From positions 139,454,642-139,518,641 of the forward strand of contig NC_053489.1 in the NCBI RefSeq assembly GCF_905171775.1: a stretch of DNA of 64,000 nucleotides. The letters run 5' to 3'. The number at the start of each line of letters is the position of its first letter. The first letter of the stretch is position 1. Source of the stretch: Rana temporaria (taxonomy: Eukaryota > Chordata > Amphibia > Anura > Ranidae). Positions 52,636 through 63,533 of this stretch are shown piece by piece. The notes under the pieces are model-generated. The model searched no databases, was not told where the DNA came from, and saw only the letters and a program-made list of their open reading frames with translations. The translations under genes and the position numbers were made by a program.

Positions 52636-53880
52636 CTAACAATGTTGGGGCATGCTCCTAATGAGATAACAGATGGTGTCCTGGGGTATTTCCTCCAAGA
52701 TCTGGACCAGGGCATCACTGAGCTTCTGAATAGACTGAGGTGGAACCTGCTGTTGGATGGACTGTAACATAATGTCCCAGAGGTGTTCTGTTAGGTCAAA
52801 CGAGCATTGGGGCCATTCAATGGTATCAATTCCTTCATCCTCTAGGAACTGGCTGCATACTCTCGCCATATGAGGTCGTGCACCAGGAGGGACCCATTGT
52901 ACCAGTGTAGGATCCAAGGATTTCATCCCAATACCTAATGGCAGTCAGGGTGCCATTGTATAGCCTGTGTAGAGGTCTGTGCATCCCTCCATGGATATGC
53001 CTCCCTAGACCATCACTGACCCACCACCAAACTGGTCATGCTGAACGATGCTACAGACAGCCGTGGCTTCTCCAGACCCTTTCACATTTGTCACATGCTC
53101 AGGGTGAACTTGCTCTCATTTGGGAAACACACAGAGCTCCAGTGACGGACCTGCCAATTCTGGTGCTCAATGGAAAATACCAATCAAGCTCCATGGTGCT
53201 GGGCAGTAAGCATTGGGCCACCCTCATGATGTCTGTTTCTGATTGGTTAGACATTCACACCAGTGGCCTGGTGGTCATTTTGTAGGGCTCTGGCAGTGCT
53301 CATCCTATTCCTCCTTGCACAAAGGAGCAGATACAGGTCCTGTAGATGGGTTGAGGACATTTTACAGCTGTCCTAAAGTTAGACCCCTTTCACACTGAGG
53401 AGTTTTTCAGGCGTTTTAGTGCTAAAAATAGCGCCTAAATACCGCCTGAAAAACTCCTGCCCTGCACTCTCAGAGGTCTTTCACACTGGAACGGTGCGCT
53501 AGCAGGACCGCTCCAAAAGTCCTGCTAGCAGCATCTTTGGAGCAGTGTGTTTACCGCTCCTTCTCATTGAAAGCAATGGGAAACCACGGTAATAACCCTT
53601 TTTCGGCCGCTAGCGGGGGTTAAAATCGCACCGCTAGCGCTCAAATTTTGCGACGGTATAGCTGCGCTATTTTAGTGCGGCTATACCGTCGGAATTGCCA
53701 CAAAATTTGGCCGGCTATACCGTCGGCGCACCTCCCGCCCCAGTGTGAAAGGGGCCTAACTGCCTGTCTCCTGGAATCTCCTCCCTGCTCTTGAGACTGC
53801 TGGGAGACACAGTAAACCTGGCAATGGCACGTATTGATGTGCCATGCTTGAGGCGTTGGACTGCCTGTGCAACCTCTATA
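52636..53880 (-). pseudogene. Tc1 transposase pseudogene
   Basis: Reading leftward: RLKHG-like N-terminal helix-turn-helix remnants (53880-53760), a MITE at 53382-53756, a stop-ridden middle part (about 53380-52930) and the C-terminal frame 52926-52636. That frame has LDPTLVQWVPPGARPHMARV, corresponding to the QQDNARPHxAR aspartate region, and EWPQCSFDLTEHLWDIML, corresponding to the SPDLNPIEHLWD glutamate region. Several stops and frame changes make it inactive. Confidence 0.8.
53382..53756. mobile_element. MITE, GRCCCCTTTCACACTGAGG family
   Basis: Ends GACCCCTTTCACACTGAGG and CCCAGTGTGAAAGGGGCC are inverted. TTA precedes and TAA follows. GGCGTTTTAGTGCTAAAA and CGGCCGCTAGCGGGGGTTAA are shared with 56939-57343. 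Nested in the Tc1 transposase. Confidence 0.75.
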
Positions 53881-53881
53881 G

Positions 53882-54054
53882 CAGTGGTTCTCAACTCCTG
53901 TCCTCATTACCCACTAACAGGCCAGATTTGCAAGATAACTGATTACATACATCAGAGGTGATATAATTTGCTGCTCAGTAATTGCATCTTCCACAGGTAA
54001 TACTTTAAATCTGGCCTGTTAGTGGGTCCTGAGGACAGGAGTTGAGAACCACTG
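53882..54054. mobile_element. hAT MITE, CAGTGGTTCTCAACTCCTG ends, 8-bp duplication
   Basis: Inverted ends CAGTGGTTCTCAACTCCTGT and ACAGGAGTTGAGAACCACTG, with the exact 8-bp duplication CTCTATAG on both sides (53874-53881, 54055-54062). It is 173 bp and noncoding. Confidence 0.9.
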
Positions 54055-54277
54055 CTCTATAGGGTCCAGGTATCGCCTTGTGCTACCAATAGTGACAGTG
54101 ACCCTAGCCAAATGCAAAAATAGTGAAAAACAGTCAGAAAGAAGCCCTCTATAGGTTGGTCATTTTCATTTCCATCAAACGATGTGGCATCCTTTCGTTC
54201 CTTACCCAGTCCATACCAGCATGATATTTTTCCCCATTGAAATCTGATGTGTTCCTTTCATTTTTTTGAGCAGTGTA

Positions 54278-54639
54278 TTACCATGTCTATTGAACAAAAA
54301 AATTATGGAAATTGATGGAAAAAATAAGATACTCTAAAATAATGAATTTTTCTTTAAAAAAAGAAAGTATGTGTCGGGTGTTCCAGTAAATTCATATGTG
54401 GTTTAGGTCTTCTTCACACAGGCGCTGGGTCCCATATACCATGAATGGGCCATTTTTTTGCAGCATGTCTAGACTGCCCATGTAGGCAGCCCATTGATGT
54501 CTATTAGGATTCAAAAGGCCGCATGGACACAGTCCCCCATACTAATGTGCCAGGTGTGCAGGTGGGGGTGAGCGGCTCTGAACACACAGTCTGCAAAAAA
54601 AAATTCCCCACCAGGCCTTACCTGCTCTTCACTCCAGAG
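54278..54639. repeat. Possible MITE piece, otherwise unassigned
   Basis: CTTCTTCACACAGGCGCTGG near 54410 looks like a TTCACAC-type end, but its partner is not seen. Confidence 0.3.
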
Positions 54640-55080
54640 TACTGAGAAAACAGAAAATTCTAACAAATACAATCATTTTCCCCTGGTGCCTATCCATGGT
54701 GGCATACTAGGGATAGCACTCCGTCCCATCCTCATGAACGGGATCAATTTAAATCAATAAAAGAGTGAGATGATCCCATAAAATTATACATTATTATTCC
54801 AAGACCAAGGGATCGTCTGCTGCCATGGACAAGAAAGGAAAACTACATTTGATACTCTTTCCTATTGCCTACATGGCAGCATTAAGGTATTTTAATTGAT
54901 GGTCTCTTACATGGGCATAAGAGGGTCTTGACTTTGTGGCGAATGGTTCATGATCAGAGAAAGCGTTCAGGCGGAAGAAGCCACAACACTATTGGAAAAG
55001 AAAAGTAAATATTTTAGGGTTAAACTAGGTAAAAGGGTGAAGCCAAATGACAAACATAACATGTATATACCCATGATGGC
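54640..55080 (-). mobile_element. Decayed 3' end of a third DIRS-like element
   Basis: GCTGCCATGGACAAGAAAGG...CCTACATGGCAGC (about 54820-54885) has the two-sided layout of an internal complementary region. TGTATTTGTTAGAATTTTCT on the minus strand (54640-54680) resembles the right end of family A (TACAATTTTCCG), with CCATGGATAGGCACCAGG in the place of CCATGAAGATGCGTCAGG. No recombinase frame is readable. Confidence 0.45.
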
Positions 55081-55154
55081 ATGAGGCAAAATACAAAAAA
55101 GGTTCTATTTGGTAGCAGACCTGACCCCAAAATCAGCTGGACCCTGCCTCTGCT

Positions 55155-55955
55155 TTAACCACTTACGTATCAATGTATGTTTTTCAACAACGGATCGTGG
55201 CCCTTTATTTACCCAATGCCCTTTATGAACAGCACTGGTTATTTAGTAGTCGGTACTGGCATATTTATTTTTCCCCAAAAATTGTGCCAAAAATGGGATC
55301 AGAGCCGGTTCACACAGGGGCAACACGACTTCCAGCACGACTTTGGGAGGCAACTTGGACACGACTTGAGTATGAATCATCAGGCAACTTACAAGGCAAC
55401 TTCAAGTTGCCCCCAGGACAGGAGGCTTTCCAGTGGCCAATCAAACAACAATCAGCTCTGTGGGGGGGAGGGGTTTGCCAGAGAAATGTATGTTTTCTTC
55501 CTGTATTGTTGCTTTAGTAAAGACAGTGATTCGACTTCTGAGGCAACTTCCATTGAAATCAATGGCTACAAGTTGCCTAGAAGTCAGATTGAAGTAGTAC
55601 AGGAACCTTTTCTGAAGTCGGAGCGACTTCAGTAGTGTGTATTAAGACGGCTCCCATTCACTTCCATTGATTTTCTCAACCACACGACTTGGGACGAATT
55701 GGGGCAACTTCAAGTCAGATCCCTGGTCGCCCCAGTGTGTACTGGCTCTTAATGGAAACATTGTTTTTTTTCCCTTTTTTAGTAAAACAATTAACTCAAG
55801 GGTTGTTAAATACCATCAAAATCTCTCAATAAATTATATAAAAACTTAATTTGGGTACAATGTTGCATGTCGGAGCAATTGTCAGTCAAACTATCACAGC
55901 ACTGAAAACTGAAAAATGGCCTGGTATTGAAGGGGTTTTACAAGCTCGTACAAAT
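55155..55955. mobile_element. PiggyBac-type element, TTAACCACTTACG end, right end lost
   Basis: It starts TTAACCACTTACGTATC. The right part has GCAATTGTCAGTCAAACTAT, GCACTGAAAACTGAAAAATGG and CCTGGTATTGAAGGGGTT, which resemble the other TTAACCACTT elements, but no closing AAGTGGTTAA is seen. A MITE is nested at 55301-55750. Confidence 0.55.
55301..55750. mobile_element. MITE, AGAGCCGGTTCACAC family, uninterrupted copy
   Basis: Ends AGAGCCGGTTCACACAGGGG and CCAGTGTGTACTGGCTCT are inverted. The interior CAACACGACTTCCAGC and TAAGACGGCTCCCATTCAC match 37711-39172 without its two insertions. Confidence 0.8.
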
Positions 55956-56760
55956 GGAGAAGCTGAACCCAGGCTGACACCAAATAAGTTGATAGGTAAG
56001 GGACATGGAAGCACTGATCTGCAGGTGAAAGGTCTTAAGGAAAACAATGAGAATACTTCTGGGTCATTCTCATTCTTTTATATATTTGGATTGGTCTCGT
56101 AGGTGGGGATGGGAGGAGGCCTATTGCTAGTATGCTGCTATGAAGGCACAAGGAAAGTGCTATATGGCCTAATGCAATAGATCCACAGAGGATCTGAGAA
56201 ACAGAACTGCTAAAACCTATATATCAGGAAAGGTTGTAAACCCTGAGTCCTCTTCAGTGCTGTCAGAAAAAAAATGTATTACTGTTGCTACTCTTCCTAG
56301 AAGCAGTGTTCTATAAAAAATAAGTTCAAGAATATGATGTACAACCTACAGACATATGGGAAATTTTCCTAGACATTTTTTTCATGAGAAGATCACAGAA
56401 AAAAATACTACTTCCCCCATCTATCTCTATTAAATGTTGCTATGAACCACCTGGATGTTTTGTAGCACTACTGGAGTAATGCTTTCTGGCTAGTTAGAGT
56501 GCATAGCCAAACCTTTTTTCTATTAGATTAATATAAAGTGAGGAAGGATTAAAGCCTTTCTCAGGCTTAGTGCGTCCCCCATTAGAGGTATATCACCTTT
56601 CATTTACTGTCCAGTTTTACCAGACCGGAAGTGGGGGATCTCTCCAATAGCAACACAGAAGAGTGGGTAAAGGCTAGAACACCGCTCATATTTTCTATTT
56701 CCGTCTGCATTTGCCTGTTGTAGATTTTTATTTTATTTTATTTATTTTTTTGCCTTGACA
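55956..56760. other. No supported gene
   Basis: Unique-looking AT-rich DNA. Frames are short. Confidence 0.4.
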
Positions 56761-56938
56761 TACAGTCCCTGATAAAAGTCTTGTCGCTTCTCTATTTTGT
56801 AGAAACTCCTGCTGTTATCCTGACTTTTAATTAATCAATTGGTGTTAGAAATAGCTCATATGAAAAGCTAAAGCCCTCCCAAATGATGTTTAATGCACTG
56901 AAATAAATTAGTTTCACTGAAAAAAGATTTATCATTTA

Positions 56939-57343
56939 GGTCCCTTTCACATTGAGGAGTTTTTCAGGCGGTACAGCGCTAAAAATAGCGCTGCTATCCC
57001 GCCTGAAAAACTCCTTTACTGCAGACTCAATGCGAAAGCCCGAGGGCTTTCACACTGAGGCGATGCGCTGGCGGGAGACAAAAAAATCTCCTGTCAGCAG
57101 CATCTTTGGAGCGGTGAGAGGAGCGGCATGTATACCGCTCCTTCACATTGAAAACAATGGGAAACCGCGGCAATACCGCCTGCAATGCGCCTCTATAGAG
57201 GCGCATTGCGGGCGGTATTAACCCTTTATCGGCCGCTAGCGGGGGTTAATACCGCACCGCTAGCGGCTGATTCCCGCGGCAATCCCGGCAGTATAGCGCC
57301 GCTATACCGCCACCGCGGCTCCCGCCCCAGTCTGAAAGGGGCC
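56939..57343. mobile_element. MITE, GGNCCCTTTCACA family, TTA target duplication
   Basis: Ends GGTCCCTTTCACATTGAGG and CCAGTCTGAAAGGGGCC are inverted, TTA on both sides (56936-56938, 57344-57346). Stems AGTTTTTCAGGCGG/CCGCCTGAAAAACT and GGCGCATTGCGGGCGGTATT are clear. Confidence 0.8.
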
Positions 57344-57471
57344 TTAATCAAGACAGAAAGGTCAAATTTTGGCAAGACAAAAGTTTTGTCGCCTATACAG
57401 AAATTGAACAACTTTACTGAAAATCCAAAAATATGTCAGCAAATTAAGTAGTGGTGCTGTGAGATCCAAAT

Positions 57472-58449
57472 TTAATATCTTGTATGACTTCCGTGAGCTT
57501 GAAGGACAGCATCCATGCAGTTTGGCAAGGATTCATACAATTTATTGATGAAGTCATCAGGAATAGCAAAAAAAACAGTCTTGCATGCCTCCCAGAGTTC
57601 ATCAATATTCTTTGGTTTCGTCTTCCATGCTTCCTCTTTCATCCTACACCACATATGCTCAATGATGTTCATGTCTGGTGACTGGGCTGGCCAATCCTGG
57701 AGCATCTTGATCTTCTTCGCCTTAAGGAACATTGATGTGGCGATGGAAGTATGCGATGGAGCACCATCCTGCTGCAAAATTTGGCCTTTTTTATGGTTGG
57801 GAATATAAGAGGTAGCTAAGATTTCTTGGTATTTTAGACTATTGATGTTGCCTTCCACCCTGTAGATCCCTCGCACACCCCCATACTGGATGTAACCCCA
57901 GACCATGATTTTGCCTCCACCAAACTTCACTGTTTTCTGGGTAAATCTTGGCTCCATGCGGGTTCCAGTAGGTCTCCTGCAATATTTGCGGCGACTGTGG
58001 TGTAATTCAACAGAAGATTCATCTGAAAAATCCACCTTCTGCCACTTTTCATCCTTTTAGCAGGCTGTGGCCCTTGGCAAATGCCACACGGTTTTTCAAT
58101 TGTCTTTTGTTTAGTGCTGGCTTATGGGCACTGATTTGACCATGGAGGCCATTTCGAGATAGAATCCGACAAACTGTTCTGGTTGACACAGGGACTTCAG
58201 GTGACCAGGTCCCGTGGAGCTCTGCTGCAGTGGAAAATGTGCTGGCCTTGGATTTTCGAGCCAACAAACGGTCCTCTCGAGCAGTTGTCTTGTGGGGGTC
58301 GGCCTGACCTGGCCTTGTCCAAAACGTCTTCTTTTTATCCTCTGAACTTGACGCTGAGACACATTGAAGGTGTCTGCCACATCAGCAGTGGATCTGGTCT
58401 TCAGCCTCTTGATAATCAACACTTTAGTCTCCGGGTGAATCTTAGGCAT
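57472..58449 (-). pseudogene. Tc1 transposase pseudogene
   Basis: The start MPKIHPETKVLIIKRLKTRS at 58449 leads into the helix-turn-helix (TADVADTFNVSQRQVQRIKR) and a GRPR-like RRRFGQGQVR. Then frames change: EVPVSTRTVCRILSRNGL near 58190, then 58035-57472. That last frame holds DFSDESSVELH (first D), MVWGYIQYGGVRG, ILQQDGAPSHTS (second D), SPDMNIIEHMWCRMKEE (E) and a normal C-terminus. The DDE residues are present but at least two frameshifts break the protein. Length and domain order fit Tc1 transposases of about 340 residues. Confidence 0.88.
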
Positions 58450-58487
58450 GTTTGCAGAGGTCTAGTTGCAGTTGAGAAGGTCTAGTG

Positions 58488-58672
58488 CAGTGTTTCCCAA
58501 CTCCAGTCCTCAAGGCACACCAACAGGTCATGTTTTCAGGCTTTCCATTATTTTGCACAGGTGATTTGATCAGTTTCACTGCCTTAGTAATTACCACAGC
58601 CGTTTCATCTGAGGGAAATCCTGAAAACATGACCTGTTGGTGTGCCTTGAGGACTGGAGTTGGGAAACACTG
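58488..58672. mobile_element. hAT MITE, CAGTGTTTCCCAACTCC ends, 8-bp duplication
   Basis: Ends CAGTGTTTCCCAACTCCAGT and ACTGGAGTTGGGAAACACTG are inverted. GTCTAGTG is duplicated exactly on both sides (58480-58487, 58673-58680). It is 185 bp and noncoding. Nested in the Tc1 element upstream of the transposase start. Confidence 0.92.
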
Positions 58673-58979
58673 GTCTAGTGTACTAGTGTTCTTTTTATAC
58701 ACACCTGAGACCTAATTGATCCATTATTAGTCACAAGTGAAGCTCATATAACAAGGCAACAACACTTATGTCTTGGCAAAAATTGACTCAATGGGCTTTA
58801 CCAAGCTGTGAATATTAGAATACTTTTTGTCAGTTTCGTTTTGCGCTGAAACATTGTTACAAAAGCTGTTGGGATTAAAATGACCCATTTCTTGAAACAA
58901 AATCTTGATTAGAAATATATTTTAGCGGCACTTCAGGTCAATTTGTACACAAGCGACAAGACTTTTCAAAGGGACTGTA

Positions 58980-59775
58980 CAATGTAAGACAAACATTCAG
59001 TATTTCAATACATGTATACTGGAATTTATGTGAGAAAATAAAACACATACTACAGAAAAACCCTCATCCTGTATATAAAACATAACATTCTAAGAGAATA
59101 GAATTGTGTGAGGTTGCTTTGCTGTCTTGGGGCCTGGATAGCTGGCAGTTATTTAGAGAGGGACCATTGAATTCCAATTTGTATCTGTATATACGGCAGA
59201 ATTTTAGGGAAGAATCCAATTTAGTATGAGCCTCCTGCAATCCACTATATAGCAGCGCTCAGACTGGGAGGAGGAGAAGCTGCACAAGGAGCCAATCAAT
59301 TGTGCTGCAGTTCTTATGCACTAACAAGGGACATGATGACTGGAGGACAGCGCAAAGTGGCAGGTAAATGAGATTATCAGTTTGCAGGTTCTCCTTTCAC
59401 TGTCCAGTCACAAGCTGGGAGAGGCACAAGAACTGAACACTGAAAAGTGTTCCTGAACTGCTGCAGAGAAAACTGGACTGTTACGCTGCATTATATTACA
59501 TTTTTGTTTTGGGGTTTTAAACTGTATATGCTTTAATATGTCAGCACTATTAAAAAAACTGATGCAAATTATTTTGCTTTTTAGCAGTCATTTGTGTAGA
59601 ACTTAATAAAAACCCCAAGGGTTTACACATATTTCTCACTGCATGAGCTAATACGATATTTCCCTTTCAGATATTGATAACCATGAATTTCTAGATCCCT
59701 GCAACCAACACCTTCCCAAAGAGTTTTGTAGTCGGCTGATCTCAGATCGTAAAAATCAGAGCGGACTAGCCTTTA
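58980..59775. other. No supported gene
   Basis: Unique-looking sequence. No splice-supported exon or transposon end was recognised. Confidence 0.4.
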
Positions 59776-60038
59776 GCCTAGGTTCACATTGCAGCGCTTT
59801 GGATGCCAAATCGGCAGCTATTGTCGCCAATGGCACCATCTGAATCGGTGCGGCGCCACGCGATTCCCAAAAGTAGTTTCTGTACTAAATTTGCGATTTT
59901 TATAGACATCTGTGCAGAAACCCGTACAGATGTCTCTGAAATCGCCCCCAAAGTCGGGACTGACATGCGGGTTATGAAATTGTTTGAATTTAGCTGAACT
60001 TGCACAATTTCAATCCTGCTGTCAGTGTGAACCTGTGC
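59776..60038. repeat. MITE, AGCCTAGGTTCACATTGCAG / GTCAGTGTGAACCTGTGCTT ends
   Basis: The two ends are imperfect inverted repeats; GCGATTTTTATAGACATCTGTG and its near inverse lie inside. No protein is encoded. Confidence 0.6.
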
Positions 60039-60790
60039 TTAAAGTGATTTACCAGTGTGAGCTCTGGGGTCCAACCACACAGAAAGATTGCATATGTTCT
60101 GCTTTGTGTGACAAAACTCCAAAGCTGAAATCCGTAACCAAAACACATCTCTCACGAGTTGTGCTTAGAAGCTGCATTGAGCATGCCTGACAGTGACATA
60201 CACTAAAGCAAATGTTACAACTAACATGACAGTTACTGAACTTCTGTGGGCTGTCCCCGCACTGCAAGATCTGTTTAGGTCTTGGGGCTAGAGAACTGCA
60301 AGAAACGGTTTAACTTAACCAATCCGTAGGCTCCCTCCAGCCTGTAAGGCCAGTCCCAGCAGCCTCTTCTCCCCTATGCTCCAGTGGTCACAGGCCCTCA
60401 GACATCATCAAGGCCAATGCAGAGCCCATAGACCTGGAGTGGACATGAGGACACCAAGAGACATTCCACTACTGGGGCATAGGCAGTAAAGGAGAGTGCC
60501 AAAAGCTGTCCATTAAGCAATAAGGGCCAAGGGGTCCTGGAGAAATTCCCTACAACAACAGGGCCCATCAATATAAGTATGGTGATGCAGTATACAGCCA
60601 ATACAGATCAGTATACAGCCAATACAGATCAAAAAAGGAACAATAGAACGGAAACGAGAGGGAAGTTAGGCAGAAAGGTGCTAAAGAAAGGGAGTCACAC
60701 ACCTAACAAGTAGGGCACCAGAGAATGGATAAGGAAAACTAGGGGTGAATGGAGGACTGGAGGTTAAAGGCAGAGAAAAGGGGGGAAGGT
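60039..60790. other. No supported gene; short tandem duplication
   Basis: CAGTATACAGCCAATACAGA is duplicated in tandem (60588-60630). Part of this may be the 3' UTR of the L1 element on the right. A G18 run at 60841-60858 lies just beyond. Confidence 0.4.
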
Positions 60791-60799
60791 AAGGGCTCA

Positions 60800-61935
60800 G
60801 GAGCATCAAGGCAGTCCATCAGAGGCAGGCAAAGCTGGCTGGGGGGGGGGGGGGGGGTAGGAAAGGCATATGACAGCTATGGTCCCCAGATTTTAAGGAA
60901 CTTAGCATTAGGGTCGTGGCAGATTGTTCTTTTCGCTGACATAAATTTATAGGAAGCAAGCTTCTGCTGATAGGCGAACAGGCCCGGAATTGGACAATGT
61001 AATAAGGCAAACTTGGCTTCTTTTTGTATGGGCAGGTTGAACAAAGTGAATAGGAGGCCAAATACACAGGACCAGAAACCAATTAGTCTAGGACACGTCC
61101 ACCATATGTGTACGACATCACTTCGATGGCCACAACAGTGGTCACTGTAGGACTGATTGGCATGGGCAATGCGGGTAGGGACCCAATACCAACATAAAAG
61201 TACCTCAAGGTGGCTGTATTAAATGAGCATTTGGTCACTGAGGATCAGGCCCCGCTCCAGTCTGCTAAGTCTATCTCAGTTGCCAAGTCTCGTTCCCACT
61301 GAGCTACATAGGTGAGAGGGGTGGAAGAAGAAGTTACTCAGAGAAGCATAGAGAGATGAGATGAGGCCTGGGGGTCCCAGAGAATACTGGCAGGTGTGTT
61401 CAAATGCAGTTTCATTGAATGGGCACATGGAGGTTCTGTGCAGCGAGCTGAGCCAGTTCTGAAGTTGCAGGTAGCAGAATAACTCCGCCCCTGGAATTTC
61501 AAGGGTCTCCCGAAGGGGAATAATCTGGTGGTTAGAAAGGGTGAACACATGTGAACCCCTGGGTGAAAAAGAGGGTTATTAGTGATTGGGAGGAAGGGCG
61601 ACACAAGGCTGGCAAAGCACGGAATCCCTGACTTGTAGGCTATGATGCATAAGCGGGCTCAGTAACAATAGGTGAAGATTATAGGGGTGCCAAGGAGGGT
61701 TGGCACGGTGATAGGGGCGCAGTTGGGCAGGTTTAAGAGCAGCCAAAGGGTAACATATAGTGAAGCATGAAACAAGGATAATTGGGCAATCTGGGCGGCT
61801 AATATTTGATGATGTGGTGATGTTTGGAACCCCCAGCCCCCCCCCCCCCTCTTGTTTATGCATTAAAAGGTCGCTCTGGAGATCCTGGGATGTAGCCCAG
61901 ATGAACCAAAATAATCTATTCTGGAGCAAGTGCAG
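60800..61935 (-). mobile_element. L1-like LINE, 5'-truncated 3' portion
   Basis: The minus strand encodes the C-terminal region of an L1-type ORF2 in several frames. The upstream polymerase domain is missing beyond about 61935. 5' truncation is usual for L1. Confidence 0.75.
60880..61929 (-). pseudogene. L1 ORF2 C-terminal pseudogene
   Basis: Reading leftward: LFWFIWATSQDLQSDLLMHK and GGLGVPNITT (61910-61830), then ETLEIPGAELFCYLQLQNWL (near 61490), then HLEVLLCWYWVPTRIAHANQ and CCGHRSDVVHIWWTCPRL (61210-61090). The last is the conserved WYxxP...C..C..H.WW.CP region near the end of L1/Tx1 ORF2, with a CCHC-like metal site. The frames are shifted against each other, so it is dead. Confidence 0.85.
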
Positions 61936-62423
61936 AAAATGTAACGAAACCCACAGCAGAAGAGAGAGAAAATAATAAAAGTTTGGGAAAATGGTAATTT
62001 TTCCTGAGTTAGTCCGACCTATGCGGGACTATGTGCGGGAACTGCCGAGACTGCATAAGAGCAGATAAAGAGAAAAGCAATGGATTAATTGCAGTATTTT
62101 CAATTACATTTGTTATGGTACAGAAATACACTGATACAAGATTAAATTAAACACTTAGGCTGGGTTCACATGTATGTGAATTGGATGCGGGCTCCTCTCA
62201 TCCAAGTCGCATGTCAATAAATCTATGACATTTACAACCACTTTCGGGCCTTCCTTAGATAAGTTCAGGAAACACTTTTTGGCTAGGTGTTTATTTTTAA
62301 ATACTTTGGATTCTTAATACTGCAGGAATAAAATAAATTCAAAAACATTCTTAAAAAATCCACTTTTACAGATAACGTTCCACTTGGTATACAAGAATCT
62401 ACAGGCCAAAAGCCTTGGAGCCA
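61936..62423. repeat. Mostly unassigned; MITE end at 62157
   Basis: TTAGGCTGGGTTCACATGTA begins a typical MITE end whose partner is lost. TTTATT near 62290 could be a minus-strand polyadenylation signal for the exons at 62424-63032. Confidence 0.4.
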
Positions 62424-63032
62424 CTAAACTCTAGACGTAGTTGTAGTAGTAGCGTGACAAACAATTGTATATTTAAAGTCCAACTTCAAAGGCTTAAAAA
62501 CATCAGGTGATGGAAACAACTGACTTTCATATTCATATGGACGCAGTGTTGAGACAATGGCAAAGGAGCAGCATGTGTAGTGATAGTCTATTGTAACATT
62601 GGCGGTGACGTGTGACACAAGCTTTGCTGAAATCTTCTTTTTAATACTTTCTCCACAATTAAGCCAACTTTCCAGCTTGATTTCCACACAATAATGAATG
62701 TCAGCCTCACTTGTATTTTTTCCATTTACAAAGTCCACCAACTTCCAGCTAAATGGCTTTGCTGTTTTATCGTCACTGTGGTTCAGTCTCTGGCAATGCC
62801 AAATAATTTAAAGTCTAAAATGTCCCATGTTGTCATGGAAATAAAGTTCCTGTAGGTGCTTGATCCCCAGGGTGACATAAATAATGACCATTACTAAATA
62901 TGTGAAAGTTCAAGATTCTGACTTGAGGCGTAAGCTCTGCACTGTTTTTATAGTCTTTACACTGTGTTTTCCATCTCTGCTGTGAGGGGATGCAGAAGGA
63001 TCAATCAGGCTGTCCTTGGATCCATTCCTCCT
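62424..63032 (-). CDS. Two coding exons at the 3' end of an unidentified gene
   Basis: Exon A (63032-62961) follows a strong acceptor on the minus strand (TTTCTATCTTCTATTTCAG) and encodes 24 residues beginning RRNGSKDSLIDPSASPHS. It ends AGT/GTAAAG. Exon B (62789-62424) follows GGCATTGCCAG and opens in the same phase (both phase 0): RLNHSDDKTAKPFSWKLVDF, then VEIKLESWLNCGESIKKKIS and STLRPYEYESQLF, stopping after TTTTTSRV. About 145 codons are visible. Alternating hydrophobic pattern suggests a beta-rich fold. I do not recognise the family. Earlier exons would lie to the right, beyond the window. If exon A is not spliced it reads on to a stop after SLRLKSES. Confidence 0.5.
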
Positions 63033-63356
63033 CTGAAATAGAAGATAGAAAGACTGAATGCAATGTTTTACTTTGCAATTGTGCACTGTAGTCATTTAAA
63101 AAGAAGTTCCCCCGCACGTTGTTCATGTTTCTAAACCAAACACAAACTTCTGAATTAAATTCCTACCTGCATTTCATCCCCCCCCCCCCCTGCTCCAATA
63201 ACAGCAATTTTTACAACGACTTTGCAAACATACAATTGAAAAGTGTAAAACATTACATGAATCAGAAGCAGCAAAAAACAAAATCTACAACTTTAAACAG
63301 ATTCGAACCTGAGCCCACTTTTGGGTTAGAGGAACTTTCTACTTTCAAATATAACA
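63033..63356. other. Intron or intergenic DNA of the minus-strand gene
   Basis: C12 run near 63179. No further exon of the minus-strand gene is evident. Confidence 0.4.
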
Positions 63357-63533
63357 TACACTCACCGGCCACTTTTATTAGGTACATCTGTTCAATAGCT
63401 TAGTAACACAAATTGCTTATCAGCCAATCACATGGCATCATCATGGGGAAGAAAGAAGATTTAAGTGACTTTGAACAGGGCATGGTTGTTGTTGCCAGCA
63501 GGCTGGTCTGCGTATTTCAAAAACTGCTGATCC
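63357..63533 (+). mobile_element. Tc1-like transposon 5' fragment with transposase start
   Basis: It begins TACACTCACCGGCCACTTTT at a TA site. The ATG at 63443 opens MGKKEDLSDFEQGMVVVASR, a Tc1 transposase N-terminus. After that the frame is lost, and minisatellite DNA replaces the rest from about 63533. Confidence 0.8.

Larger units (their letters stand above)
52351..54277 (-). mobile_element. Tc1-like transposon with long terminal repeats, dead
   Basis: TA borders. The left end TACAGCACATTTTAAAGGAA and the right end TTCATTTTTTTGAGCAGTGTA are parts of diverged inverted repeats of about 150-200 bp (ATCAGATCTCAATAGGG against ATCAGATTTCAATGGGG inverted; ATGGACTGGGTA on both). It encodes a transposase pseudogene on the minus strand and carries two nested MITEs. 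Confidence 0.85.
56761..58979 (-). mobile_element. Tc1-like transposon, nearly full length, dead
   Basis: The left end TACAGTCCCTGATAAAAGTC and the right end GACTTTTCAAAGGGACTGTA are inverted (both with AAAGTCTTGTCGCTT in the same orientation relative to the end) and bounded by TA. The transposase relic lies on the minus strand. MITEs are nested at 56939-57343 and 58488-58672. Confidence 0.88.
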
